From positions 1 through 64,000 of the forward strand of contig VFJQ01000058.1 of assembly GCA_009885995.1 (NCBI GenBank): a stretch of DNA of 64,000 bases, read 5' to 3'. The position numbers and the translations under genes are program-made. Source of the DNA: Verrucomicrobiota bacterium. GTDB lineage: Bacteria > Verrucomicrobiota > Verrucomicrobiia > Chthoniobacterales > Chthoniobacteraceae. The notes beneath the pieces are model-generated. The model searched no databases. It was not told the DNA's origin and saw only the letters and a program-made list of their open reading frames with translations. This document shows, in pieces, positions 8,949-18,929 of the stretch. Position 1 is the stretch's first letter; every line of letters starts with the position of its first letter.

Positions 8949-10265
8949 ATGAACACGACCAACCGCACCCTCACCCGCCTGCTCGCCGACTACGGCATGG
9001 TGCTCGTGCTGCTGCTGCTCTGCGCCTTCTTCAGCGTGGTGACGCTCACCGACCAGCACCCGACCGGCGAAGCCGCCGCGCGTCAGCTCGCCGCGGACAT
9101 CGACAAGGGCGCACGGGTGCTCATCGCCGTGCGCGAGCAGGCGGAAGACGCCGTCTTCGCCCGCGAACTCGAAGCCGCGTTGCGAGCGAATGGCGCGGAA
9201 GTCGTCGCCGTGGTGAAAGGCGAGCCGAAGGACGCGCGGGAGGCGTTGAGCAAAGTCACCGGCAAGCTCGACGCCATCGCATGCAACCAGGCCACCGCCG
9301 CGTGGCTCGTCTTCAGCGATCTCCCACACGACTTCCCTGCGCTCGGCGCGCCGCGCACCGTGCAGCCGCGCTCCCATCGCTGGCCGAATTTCCTCAAGGC
9401 CGACAACCTCCTCAACATCGCCAACCAGATCGCCGTCATCGCGATCGTCGCCGTGGGCATGACGATGGTGATCATCGCCGGCGGCATCGACCTCTCCGTC
9501 GGCAGCCTCATCGCGCTCGCCGCCGTGCTCTCCACGCTCTTCATCCGCGAAGCCGCCGGCGCGCTGCACGCCGGCGCGCTCGGCATGACACTCGCCGCCC
9601 TCGCCGCCGTGCTCGTGTGCGGTGGAGCGGGCGCGATCTCCGGCACGATGATCACCGCGTTCAAGCTCCCACCCTTCATCGTCACGCTTGCGATGATGCT
9701 CGTCGCCAGCGGCGCCGCGTATCTGCTCACGCACGGGCAGTCGGTCTATCAAGTGCCCGACTCCTTCGTGTGGCTCGGGCGCGGTGCGGACCTTTTCGGA
9801 ATCCCCAACGCCGTCGTGCTCATGGCCGCGCTCTACGGGCTCGCGCACGTGCTCATGTCGCGCATGCCGCTGGGCCGTTACATCTACGCCGTCGGCGGGA
9901 ATGTCGAAGCCGCGCGCCTCTCCGGCATCCGCGTCGCGCGCGTGCAGCTCTTCACCTACACCGTCTCCGGCGCGCTCGCGGGGCTCGGCGGCGTGATCAT
10001 GGCCTCGCAACTCAAGAGCGGTGCGCCGAGCTACGGGCAAATGTATGAGCTCTACGTCATCGCCGCCGTCGTCGTCGGCGGCGCGAGTCTCTCCGGCGGC
10101 TCGGGCCGGATGTTCGGCACGCTCGTCGGCGCCTTCACCATCGCGGTGATCCAAAACGGCATGAACCTCACCAACGTCGAAAGCTACACGCAGAAGGTCG
10201 TGCTCGGCCTCGTCATCCTCGGCGCCGTGCTGCTCGACACCTGGCGCGCGCGGCGAGTGAGTTAA
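8949..10265 (+). CDS. ribose/sugar-type ABC transporter permease (RbsC-like) with extra periplasmic domain
   Basis: The 438-residue product has the BPD_transp_2 features of RbsC, including GMTMVIIAGGIDLSVGS, LPPFIVTLAMM, GRYIYAVGGNVEAARLSGI and VVVGGASLSGGSGR. Family members are usually near 320-340 residues. The excess is a roughly 115-residue insert between TM1 and the second segment (residues 34-148). The insert looks soluble and alpha/beta (VLIAVREQAED, VVAVVKGEPKD, LDAIACN) and recalls one lobe of a sugar-binding protein. No RbsA-type ATPase lies nearby. The matching binding lipoprotein is at 14836-15804, separated by a repeat-protein gene. The start is the ATG at 8949. Sugar specificity is unknown. 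Confidence 0.88.
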   Translation: MNTTNRTLTRLLADYGMVLVLLLLCAFFSVVTLTDQHPTGEAAARQLAADIDKGARVLIAVREQAEDAVFARELEAALRANGAEVVAVVKGEPKDAREALSKVTGKLDAIACNQATAAWLVFSDLPHDFPALGAPRTVQPRSHRWPNFLKADNLLNIANQIAVIAIVAVGMTMVIIAGGIDLSVGSLIALAAVLSTLFIREAAGALHAGALGMTLAALAAVLVCGGAGAISGTMITAFKLPPFIVTLAMMLVASGAAYLLTHGQSVYQVPDSFVWLGRGADLFGIPNAVVLMAALYGLAHVLMSRMPLGRYIYAVGGNVEAARLSGIRVARVQLFTYTVSGALAGLGGVIMASQLKSGAPSYGQMYELYVIAAVVVGGASLSGGSGRMFGTLVGAFTIAVIQNGMNLTNVESYTQKVVLGLVILGAVLLDTWRARRVS

Positions 10266-10394
10266 GGGACCACTTCGCGGGCGGGTCCGTCATAGAGAAG
10301 CTTTTTGGTTGGCGGAGCGTCGTGATGTGACAGCATCCGCGCGCCGCCCCCGATGTGGATTGCCGGCGTTAAGGAAATCTCAACCACCCATGCC

Positions 10395-13300
10395 ATGAAC
10401 TCATTTCGCCTCCTGTTGATCATCGTCCTGACCGCCGCCTGTCTCTGGAACAAGCCGGCTTTTGCGGCGCCCGGAGATGTGGATTCGCTCGATCTCAATA
10501 TCGTCGGCTCGTCGGGCGTCTCCGCGATCGCGGAGCAGCCGGATGGGAAGTTCATCATCGCGGGCGATTTCACCTCAGTGCTCGGGGTGCCGCGCAGCAA
10601 CATCGCGCGCATCAACGCGGACGGAACGCTCGACGCGAGCTTCGATCCGAAGACAAGCAGCTTCGTCGAGTCGGTGGCCGTGCAGGGCGATGGCAAGATC
10701 GTGATCGCGGGAAATTTCACGACGCTCCAGCCCAACGGCGCGGCGTCGCCCACGACACGCAATCGCATCGCGCGCGTGAATGCGGACGGCACGCTCGACC
10801 TCGCGTTTGACCCAAACGCGAACGACACCGTCTCCGCGGTCGCGATCGAGCCGAGCGGATCGATGATCATCGGCGGGCGCTTCAACATGCTGCAACCGAA
10901 CGGCGCGCCGTCGCCGACGGCTCACAAATACATTGCCCGCATCAATGCCGACGGCACGCATGTGGCGAGCTTCAATCCCAACCCCAGCCAGGTGGTCACG
11001 ACGCTCGCGCTCCAGCCGGATGGGATGGTGCTGCTCGGTGGCATCTTCACCACGCTCCAGCCCAACGGCGCGGTGTCGCCGACGACGCGCAACCGCATCG
11101 CGCGCGTCAACGCCGACGGGACGCTTGATACTTTCGACCCGAATGCGAGCAGCCAGGTCGATAGCATCGCGGTGCAGCCGGATGGGAAGGTGCTCTTCGG
11201 CGGGCTGTTCACCTCCGTGCGGCCGAATGGCGCAGTGTCGCCGACGACGCGCACCGGCATCGCGCGCGTGAACGCGGACGGCACGCTCGACGCGAGTTTC
11301 GACGTGCGATCGACGACGAACGTTTATGGCTTCTGCCTCCAGGCCGATGGGAAAATGGTGATCACCGGCCAGTTCGGCTCGCTGCAAGGCACGGGAGCGG
11401 GGACGTCCACGCCGCGCGACGGCATCGGGCGCGTGGATGCGGGCGGCGTGGTCGATGCGTTCGATCCGAACGCGAGCGGCTCGGTCTTCGGCGCAGCCGT
11501 GCGCGGCGATGGGAAAGTGCTCGTCGGCGGTTTCTTCACCGGCTTCCAGCCCAACGGCGCGGGCAGCGTTACCCCGCGCAACAAATTTGCCCGGTTGGAG
11601 AACGACGCTGCCACGCAGACGCTCACGGTGCCGGACCCGACGCAGGCGCTCTGGCAGCGCGGCGGTTCGGCGACGCACGTCGAACAAGTCACCTTCGAGC
11701 AGAGCACCGACGGCGGCGCAAACTGGACGCTGCTCGGCGCGGGCAGTCGCGTCGGGGCGACCGCCGACTGGCAGCTTATTGGGCTCGCGCTCGGCACAGG
11801 ATCGATTCGCGTCCGCGGACGCACGCTTGGCGGCAATGCAATGGGCAGCACCGGCTTGATCGAGCAGGTGACCGCGTTCGATTTTCTCACGGCGCCGGGC
11901 AATGCGGATGCGCTGGATGCGAATTTGGTCGTCGGCGACATCTACGCCACGGTGGTGCAGCCGGATGGAAAGATCGTCTTCGGCGGGCATTTCACCTCGG
12001 TCCTCGGCACGCCGCGAAACAACATCGCGCGGCTGAATGCCGACGGCACGCTCGACGCGGCTTTCGATCCGAACGTGAATGGCGCGGTCGCGACGCTGGC
12101 GGTGCAGGCGGATGGCAAGCTGCTGCTCGGCGGCGAATTTTCGACGCTCCAGCCGAACGGCGCGGCCTCGCCGACGACGCGCAACCGGGTCGCGCGGGTG
12201 AATGCCGACGGGTCGCTGGACACCGTCTTCGATCCGAATGCGAGTGCGCCGGTGATCAGCATCGTCGTGCAACCGGATGGGAAGGTGTTGCTCTCGGGAG
12301 ATTTCGGTTTTCTCCAGCCGAATGGCGCGGCCTCGCCCACCACTCGCGTCGGCATCGGGCGGGTGAATGCCGATGGGACGCTCGACACGGGTTTCGATCC
12401 GAACGCGGGCAGCGTCCAAAGCATGGCGCTGCAGGCGGATGGGAAGGTGTTGCTCGGCGGGCAGTTCACCGAGCTGCGGCCCAATGGCGCGGCCTCGGCC
12501 ACGCCGCGCCAAAACATCGCGCGGGTCAATGGCGACGGGACGCTCGACACCGGCTTCGATCCGAAGGCGGATAACACCGTCTTTTGCGTGGCGGTGCAGG
12601 CGGATGGGAAAGTGCTGCTCGGCGGCGCCTTCACCACGCTCCAACCGAATGGCGCGGTGTCACCGACCACGCGCAACCACATCGCGCGCGTCAATGCCGA
12701 CGGCACGCTGGACACGGGCTTCGATCCCAGCGCGAACAACGGCGTGTTCAGCATGGCGGTGCAGACGGACGGGAGGGTGGTCGCTGGCGGAGCCTTCACT
12801 TCGTTTCAGCCCAATGGCGCAGTCTCGCCCACGACTCGCAACCGCATCGCCCAGATCAACCCCGATGGGACTCTCGATCCGGGGTTCGACCCCAATGCGG
12901 ATGAGCGCGTCTTTGGCGTGACCTTGCAGGCCGATGGGAAAGTGCTGCTCGGCGGTGTCTTCACCACGCTCCAGCCCAATGGCGCGGCCTCACCGACGAC
13001 GCGCAACTTCCTCGCCCGCGTCTCCAACGATCCCGCCACGCAAGACCTCGCCGCACCCAGCGACACCCAGGTGCTCTGGACCCGCGCTGGCGCGGGACCG
13101 GAGATCGCCCGGGCGACCTTCGCGTTAAGCACGGATGGCGGAGCGAATTGGAGTCCGCTCGCCGGTGTCGCGCGCGTCGGCGCCACCTCCGACTGGCAGG
13201 CGACGGGCCTCGCCTTGCCGACGGCCGGTCTATTACGCGCCCGCGGCTGGACGAGTGCCGGCTACGCCAACGGCAGCTCTGGCCTGATCGAGCAAATCGC

Positions 13301-14786
13301 GACCTTCGGAGCGGTGACGAGCACCGTCATCAACACCGGCGGCACTGTGATCGCTCCCAACCTGCCGGGCGCGCAGTTCTTCAGCTTCACCGCGCCGGAC
13401 GTCGGCGTGTCGGGCGGACGCATCCAGACGACCGATGGCCGCAAGCTCGACGCGGTCTTCAACGAGCAAGGCGAAGTGCTGCTGCACGGCACGCAGGTGA
13501 TGCCGGTGGACCCGACCGGCGGTGCGGAGACCGGCACGATCTTGAAGCTGATGCCGCCGACTGGTGATGCGGTGCTGGCGACGATCCAGCGGGGCGCGGC
13601 CGCGACCGCGGCGAACGATCAGGTGATCTTCACGGGCTTGATGAGCGACGATCCACAGCCGGCGGTGCGCAAGGGGCAGGAGATCCCCGGGCTGCCCGGC
13701 GTCTTTCTCAAGAGCTTCCTCACGCTCGATGGCAATGGCGCGACGACCTTCTTTTCCGGCAAGCTCCGAGGCGCGGGCGTCAACGCCACCAATGACACCG
13801 CGATCTTCTCCGTCGGGCCGGCGGGTTTTGCCATGCTGGTGCGCAAGGGAATGGATGTGGGTGATGAGAAGGTGAAAATCGTGGCCACCCTCGTCGGCCA
13901 GGCGGGCAGTCTCGCGGAAGGTCGCTGGCGCGGGGGGCGAACGATCTCGGCGTGCGACTCACCTTCAAGAGCCGCAAGCAGGTGCTCTATCGCATCCCGG
14001 CGAATTCCACGGGGCCGCAGGATTGGCTGGCGATCGCGCGCACGGGCGACGATGCCGCGCCCGATTTGGCCGGGGCGACGTTGCTCAACTTCAAGCTCCC
14101 GGCTTACGCGCCCCGCGCCACCGTCTTCGATTCGCTGCTGAAGACCGGAGGAGCCATCACGCGCCGGAACAATCGGGCGGTCTTCGACGCGCAAGGCGTG
14201 GAAACCAGCGGTCCGATCTCGCTGCGCCTGCTCGCGCAGGTGGCTGGGCCCGCGCCCGCGCAGTCCAGTGTCCAGCGCTTCATCGATACGCTGGCCGGTC
14301 TCGGCCGCGCCTCGACGGTGATCGCGAACGCGACGCGGCAGGGCGAGCGATCCTCGCGCGCGACCGTCTTCGATGCGGACCAGACCGGCACGCTCCGGCC
14401 CGTCGCCCGTCGCGACGACGACGCTCCCGGCGGGGGGGCGTTTCGATCGCTTCGTATCGGTCGTCAAACCCGATGGCGTTGGCTACGGCGCGTTCATCTC
14501 CGCGCTGCTCAAAATCAGCGGCCGCGAAGGGGTCACGCGAAACAACCGGGCCGCGCTCTTCGCCGTGGATAGCAAAGGCGAGTTGCGGCGCATCCTGCGC
14601 ACGGGCGATCTCGTCGAGTCCGCCGGACCGGGCTCGCCGCGCAAGTCGGTGCGGAGCTTCGTCGCGCTGGCGGCCGCGCCGGGCTCGATCGGGGCCGCGC
14701 GCGGCTACAGCACCGAGGGCCGGGTCAATGCGCTCGTGACGTTCCCGGATCGCACGCAGGCGGTCTTGTCGATCCAAGTGCCGTAG
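10395..14786 (+). pseudogene. secreted delta-60-repeat protein interrupted by two compensating frameshifts
   Basis: The product starts with a signal peptide (MNSFRLLLIIVLTAACLW...AFA). It then carries two blocks of delta-60 repeats with the unit QPDGKxxxGGxFTxLxPNGAxSPTTRNxIARVNADGTLD (about sixteen copies between 10480 and 13020). Each block is followed by a strand-rich region, and the end is a domain rich in choice-of-anchor-like segments (VFNEQGEVLLHG, AIFSVGPAGFAMLVRKG). Frame 3 fails at a run of six G (13932-13937) and sense continues in frame 2. Frame 3 is regained at a run of seven G (14432-14438) and ends at 14786. One base lost and one gained would restore a 1463-codon frame. Sequencing error, recent mutation or slippage are all possible. 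The role is probably extracellular binding. The gene separates an ABC permease gene from its binding-protein gene. Confidence 0.78.
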
Positions 14787-14835
14787 CCGCATCTGCAATT
14801 GGCAAGCGCACGGACCTGTCCCTAACCTTGCGTCC

Positions 14836-15804
14836 ATGCGTCACCACTTCCTCCCGTTCGTCTTCGGCGTCCTCGCGCTGATCACCGCCTGCAACAAGCC
14901 TTCTGCCAATTCCACCGGCGAAGCTCCGGCGAAGAGAGGCACCATCGGCGTGACGCTGCTCGCGCTGCAAAATCCATTCTTCAAGGTCATCGGCGACTCC
15001 ATCACCGCCGAGGCCGCGAAGCAGGGCTACGACACGATCGTGCTCAGCGCGGACAACGACGTGGCGCGGCAATCGAATCAGGTGAAGGACTTCATCGTGA
15101 AGAAGGTGAGCGCGATCGTGCTCAGTCCGTGCGAATCGCGCTCGATCGTGCCGGTGGTGCAGGAAGCGAATGCCGCGGGTATCCCGGTGCTGACCGTGGA
15201 CATCCCGTGCAACGAGCCCGGCGTGAAGCTGCTCACGCAAGTCGCGACGGACAACTACGGTGGCGGCAAGGAGGCTGGCAAAGCCATGATCGAGGCGCTC
15301 GGGCCGCAGGGCGGGAAGGTCGTGATCCTGCACTTCAAGCAAGCGGAGTCGTGTCGCTTACGCGTGAAAGGCTTCCGCGAAGTCATCGACGCGCACAACG
15401 CGACCGCGGCGGGGAAGATCGATATGGTAATGGAACTCGAAGGCGGTGGCGCGAAGGACGTGGGCCACAACGCCACGCAGGACGCGCTGCAAGCGACGCC
15501 GGACTTGCGCGGCATCTTCGCGATCAACGATCCCTCCGCGCTCGGCGCGCGCGCCGCGCTGGAGAAGGCGGGCAAGCAGGACGCGGTCGTGATCGTCGGC
15601 TTCGACGGCCAGCCAGAAGGCAAGCAGGCGATCAAGGAAGGGAAGATCTACGCCGACCCGATCCAGTTCCCCGACAAGATGGGCGTCGAGATCGTCGCGG
15701 CCATCATCAAACACTCGAAAGGCGAGGATGTGCCGCCGGAGCAGCTCATCCCCACGAGCCTCTATCGCAAAGCCGACGGGGAGAAGGACGCGTCGCTGAA
15801 ATGA
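14836..15804 (+). CDS. sugar ABC transporter substrate-binding lipoprotein
   Basis: The 322-residue product has a lipoprotein signal (VFGVLALITAC, Cys at about residue 19). It then shows the periplasmic-binding-protein type 1 fold of RbsB/XylF-like proteins: GVTLLALQNPFFKVIGDSI, DFIVKKVSAIVLSPCES, IPVLTVDIPC, FAINDPSALGARAAL and IVGFDGQPEG. It would capture a sugar in the periplasm and deliver it to the RbsC-like permease encoded at 8949-10265. An ATPase gene is absent from the locus. The ligand is not predictable by eye. Confidence 0.9.
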   Translation: MRHHFLPFVFGVLALITACNKPSANSTGEAPAKRGTIGVTLLALQNPFFKVIGDSITAEAAKQGYDTIVLSADNDVARQSNQVKDFIVKKVSAIVLSPCESRSIVPVVQEANAAGIPVLTVDIPCNEPGVKLLTQVATDNYGGGKEAGKAMIEALGPQGGKVVILHFKQAESCRLRVKGFREVIDAHNATAAGKIDMVMELEGGGAKDVGHNATQDALQATPDLRGIFAINDPSALGARAALEKAGKQDAVVIVGFDGQPEGKQAIKEGKIYADPIQFPDKMGVEIVAAIIKHSKGEDVPPEQLIPTSLYRKADGEKDASLK

Positions 15805-15808
15805 ATCG

Positions 15809-15970
15809 TCATTCTGAGCGGAGCGGAGGCGGAAAGGCGGGCGCAGCGGAGTCGAAGAATCCGGTGTGGCACAGAGCGACTTTCGCTGCGGGAGCAACTC
15901 GTTGTTCGGGCCGGATTCTTCGACTCCGCGCCGCACCGCCTTCGCCCGCGCGGCGCTCCGCTCAGAATGA
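15809..15970. repeat. long palindromic intergenic element
   Basis: The outer arms TCATTCTGAGCGGAGCG (15809-15825) and its exact reverse complement (15954-15970) enclose inner arms around GGAGTCGAAGAATCCGG (from about 15847 to 15863) and CCGGATTCTTCGACTCC (15911-15927). The nested symmetry and the CATTCTGAGCG core are typical of a dispersed repeat widely seen in bacterial intergenic DNA. It fills nearly all of the gap between the binding-lipoprotein gene and the shikimate-dehydrogenase-like gene. Confidence 0.75.
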
Positions 15971-16006
15971 CTCGCGGGTGGAGGGATTTCACGACGCCTT
16001 CGCACC

Positions 16007-16858
16007 ATGACTCGAGACTTCCTCCACGAACTCGTCGGCTCCATGTCGCAAGGCGCGGCGGGCAATCCGACGGTCGCGATGATCGAGGCCGCGTTCGCGC
16101 ACCACGGGCTGCACTGGCGCTACGTGAACATGGAAGTCGCGCCCGCCGATCTCGCCGACGCCGTGCGCGGCGCGCGGGCGATGGGCTTCCGCGGGTTCAA
16201 CTGCTCCATGCCGCACAAGGTCGCCGTGATCCAGCATCTCGACGGTCTCGGCGAGTCCGCCGCGATCATGGGCGCGGTCAATTGCGTCGTGCGCCGCGGC
16301 GATCAACTCATCGGCGAAAACACCGACGGCAAAGGCTTCCTCAAGTCGCTCTGCGAAGTGCTCGACCCGCGCGGCAAGAGCGTCGTGCTGCTCGGTGCGG
16401 GCGGTGCCGCCCGCGCCATCGCCGTCGAACTCGCCCTCGCAGGTGTGAAGCACATCACCGTCGTCAACCGCGGCGAAGGACGCGCCATCGAACTCGTCAC
16501 GCTGCTGCGCGAGAAGCTGAAGCTTTCCGCCGACTTCGCTGCGTGGACCGGCGACTACGCCATCCCCGCTGGCACCGACGCCCTCATCAATGGCACGTCC
16601 ATCGGCCTCTACGACGCCGACGCGCGCATCCCGCTCGACGCCTCATCGCTCACGCCCGGCCTCGTCGTCGCCGACGTGATCTTCAGCCCGCCGCGCACGC
16701 GCCTCATCCGTGAGGCGGAAGCGCGCGGCTGCCGCGCCATCGACGGCCTCGGCATGATCGTGAACCAAGGCGTCATCAGCGTCGAATACTGGACCGGCGT
16801 CACGCCCGATCCCGCGGTGATGCGCTGCGCTGTCGAAGCAGCGCTCAGGCTCTCGTGA
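16007..16858 (+). CDS. shikimate dehydrogenase family protein (AroE/YdiB-like)
   Basis: The 283-residue product has the two-domain AroE layout. The substrate-site lysine lies in NCSMPHK (Lys71), and the paired Asp in GENTDGKG (Asp107). The dinucleotide loop is [18 protein letters not shown] (GAGGAA at 130-135), and the C-terminal [10 protein letters not shown] motif is present. AroE reduces 3-dehydroshikimate with NADPH, while relatives oxidise quinate or related acids. The N-terminal GxPIxHSxSP motif is altered to [11 protein letters not shown], so the substrate may not be shikimate. The neighbouring sugar-transport genes allow a catabolic role. No other aromatic-pathway gene is present, so I leave the symbol blank. 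Confidence 0.82.
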   Translation: MTRDFLHELVGSMSQGAAGNPTVAMIEAAFAHHGLHWRYVNMEVAPADLADAVRGARAMGFRGFNCSMPHKVAVIQHLDGLGESAAIMGAVNCVVRRGDQLIGENTDGKGFLKSLCEVLDPRGKSVVLLGAGGAARAIAVELALAGVKHITVVNRGEGRAIELVTLLREKLKLSADFAAWTGDYAIPAGTDALINGTSIGLYDADARIPLDASSLTPGLVVADVIFSPPRTRLIREAEARGCRAIDGLGMIVNQGVISVEYWTGVTPDPAVMRCAVEAALRLS

Positions 16859-16866
16859 AAATATCG

Positions 16867-16960
16867 CCGAAGGCTCTGGACTGCGGCGAGCATCGCCGCT
16901 TTTTGCGCTGCGCCGAATCATCCAAAAGCTGTGATACTCACAGCACTCCAAAGCCTTCGG
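16867..16960. repeat. imperfect inverted repeat with internal palindrome
   Basis: Arms CCGAAGGCTCTGGACTG (16867-16883) and CACTCCAAAGCCTTCGG (16944-16960) pair over 15 of 17 positions. Between them lies the palindrome GCGGCGAGCATCGCCGC. The element begins just after the stop codon of the shikimate-dehydrogenase-like gene and could act as a terminator. Its form is that of a dispersed palindromic repeat. Confidence 0.5.
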
Positions 16961-17001
16961 CTGCTCTCATCCACGCGTCATCCCTTGGTTCACGGTTCTT
17001 T

Positions 17002-17559
17002 ATGAAACGTCTCGCCTGCTCACTCCTGCTCGCCCTTTCGATCGCACGTTCCTCCGCGGAGACGCCCGCGGAGTGGGCCGAGGCGCATCTTCGCGCCACG
17101 ACCAAGGGCGACGTGCCCGGCGTCGCGGTGCTCGTCGGGCGCGAGGGGAAGATCGTGTTCCAGGGTGGCTTCGGCCTCGCCGACGTGGAGAAGAAGACAC
17201 CGATCACCGTGGACACGAAGTTCCGCATCGGCTCGGTCACGAAGCAGTTCACCGCCGCGGCGATCCTGAAACTCGCCGAGGACGGCAAGATCGCGATCAG
17301 CGATCCGCTCGCGAAGTATTTCCCCGGGCAGCCGAACGCCTCGACCATCACGCTGCGGCATCTGCTCACACACACCAGCGTCGCCGCTGGTCTGCGTGTT
17401 CCCAAGTCTTCACTACATCTTGTTTTCACTGGTAACCCAGGAACAGGGAAGACGACGGTTGCGCGGTTACTTGGTGAAATCTATTCCGGGTTGCCGCGCG
17501 ACCCCTTTTCCCGCGCGGTTACGCACGGATTGCAGGTCTTCTGCATGATCCCTGCATGA
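17002..17559 (+). pseudogene. chimeric relic: beta-lactamase-family N-terminus joined to a CbxX/CfxQ-type AAA fragment
   Basis: Residues 1-126 are a secreted serine hydrolase of the class C beta-lactamase family. They show a signal peptide ([19 protein letters not shown]), [17 protein letters not shown] and the SVTK active-site tetrad (Ser78-Lys81), ending at LRHLLTHTS. At about base 17380 the sequence switches without a stop to [20 protein letters not shown] and [11 protein letters not shown], the Walker A region (GNPGTGKT, 144-151) of a CbxX/CfxQ-type AAA ATPase. After GEIYSGL the sense fades and a TGA follows. The hydrolase lacks its Tyr motif and C-terminal half, and the ATPase lacks Walker B. 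This looks like a rearrangement scar, not a functional fusion. The AAA piece is visibly less GC-rich than its surroundings. Confidence 0.75.
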
Positions 17560-17567
17560 TTAGGCTT

Positions 17568-18929
17568 TCAGGCAGGAACGTTTACGGAAAAGGTTGTCAT
17601 CTTTTCCAGTCCGCTTTCGGCTTTGATAGTGCCACCGTGGGCTTGGACAATGGCCTTTGCGATTGCGAGGCCGAGGCCGCTGTGTCCGCCTGAGCGCGCT
17701 CTATCGGCACGGTGAAATCGCTCGAAGATGAGCGGCAAATCCTGGTCGAGGATTCCGGGGCCGGTATTGCTGACAATGAGAGTCGCGGTGCCGTTGCTGC
17801 GTTTGGTAGAGACGTGTAATTCACCACCGTCGCGGTTGTAGTCGATGGCGTTACTGAGGAGGTTTGTCGCGACCTGTGCGAGGCGCTCAGAGTCGCCGCG
17901 GCAGGATGCGGCGGCGAGGTTAGCCTGGATCTGGATGCCACGCGCCGCGGCCAGCGGACGCACCAGTTCGATGCAGTCTGCTGCGATCTTCGAGAGGTCG
18001 CATTCGCCGAGCCGCATTGGCTCCTGGCCGGCGTCGAGGCGCGCGAGTTCGAGGAGCGATTCGATGAGGCGGCGCATGCGTTGCGTCGCGCGCTGGCAGG
18101 CTTCGAGAGTCTCGCGGTATTCGGCGGCGGGGCGTTCGCGGGCGAGCGCGGATTGCGTCTGTGTGAGCATCACGGCGACGGGTGTGCGCAGCTCGTGCGC
18201 GGCATCGGCGGTGAAGCGCGCCTGCTGGGCAAAGGACGTTTCGAGGCGGGAGAAGGTGGAGTTAAGCACGCCGGCGAGCCGGCCGAGTTCGCTGTCGGTA
18301 TCCGCGGTGCCGATGCGCTGGGAAAGATCGCCCGCGGCGATCCTCGCGGCGGTGCCGCTGATTTCATCGATCGGCCGAATGGCGCGCGCGACCATCCACC
18401 AGCCGCCGATGAGCCCCGCGGCGAGCACCGCGGCGCCGACCGCGGCAAGCGCCGCAGCCAGCGTGTGAAGGTCCGCCTGCTCGGTGGCGATCGAGCGGCC
18501 GACGAGCACGCAATTGACCGGCGCGGCAAAGAGGAATGACTCCCGGAAATCGCCACGCATCCGTAGCACCGCGCCGCGATTGTCCGGCTTCGGCACGCCG
18601 GCGGGCGCGTTGAGAGAGCCGGCGATCGGCACCTTCCCTTGCATCCAAATGGCGAAGTAAAAGCCCGTGGCGTCGCCGAAGAGCGCGGCCTGCGCGGGCG
18701 CGAGGCGCACGTCGATCACGGGCTTCCTTTCCGGGCCGCGCTCCGGCCCGCCGCGCAGGGCATCCACGAGCACCGAGAGGCGCTGCTGCAATCCTTCGTC
18801 GATCCGGCGGAACTGTCGCGCTCGTTCGAGATGAAACGCGGTGAAGCCGAAGCCGCCGAGCACGGCGACGAGCAGCGCGCCATACCAGAGCTGCAAGCGC
18901 CAGCGGATGGATCGCGGAAAACGCATCAT
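17568..18929 (-). CDS. sensor histidine kinase, heavy-metal-sensor (CusS-like) type
   Basis: The 453-residue inner-membrane kinase has TM1 at about residues 14-34, a periplasmic sensor region (about 35-155) and TM2 at about 156-180. A HAMP segment (AIRPIDEISGTAARIAAGDLSQRI) follows. The dimerisation/phospho-acceptor helix ADAAHELRTPVAVM carries His245, and the N box LLSNAIDYN carries Asn360. The G boxes (NTGPGIL and HSGLGLAIAKAIVQ) complete the ATPase. The ATG overlaps the regulator's stop by four bases (ATGA), so both genes are translationally coupled. The short periplasmic loop resembles the CusS/QseC group. The signal is unknown, and no metal ligands stand out. Confidence 0.92.
   Translation of the reverse strand: MMRFPRSIRWRLQLWYGALLVAVLGGFGFTAFHLERARQFRRIDEGLQQRLSVLVDALRGGPERGPERKPVIDVRLAPAQAALFGDATGFYFAIWMQGKVPIAGSLNAPAGVPKPDNRGAVLRMRGDFRESFLFAAPVNCVLVGRSIATEQADLHTLAAALAAVGAAVLAAGLIGGWWMVARAIRPIDEISGTAARIAAGDLSQRIGTADTDSELGRLAGVLNSTFSRLETSFAQQARFTADAAHELRTPVAVMLTQTQSALARERPAAEYRETLEACQRATQRMRRLIESLLELARLDAGQEPMRLGECDLSKIAADCIELVRPLAAARGIQIQANLAAASCRGDSERLAQVATNLLSNAIDYNRDGGELHVSTKRSNGTATLIVSNTGPGILDQDLPLIFERFHRADRARSGGHSGLGLAIAKAIVQAHGGTIKAESGLEKMTTFSVNVPA

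Noticed and set aside
10480-13020. Regularly spaced DNA repeats suggesting a CRISPR-like array
   Set aside because: The period matches a codon-phased delta-60 protein repeat in a long open frame. Units diverge at third positions and there are no unique spacers or cas genes.
17460-17559. Possible tRNA-linked attachment site after the AAA fragment, which would imply an integrated element
   Set aside because: No tRNA-like sequence or integrase gene is present. Only a 7-bp CCGCGCG/CGCGCGG stem was found.
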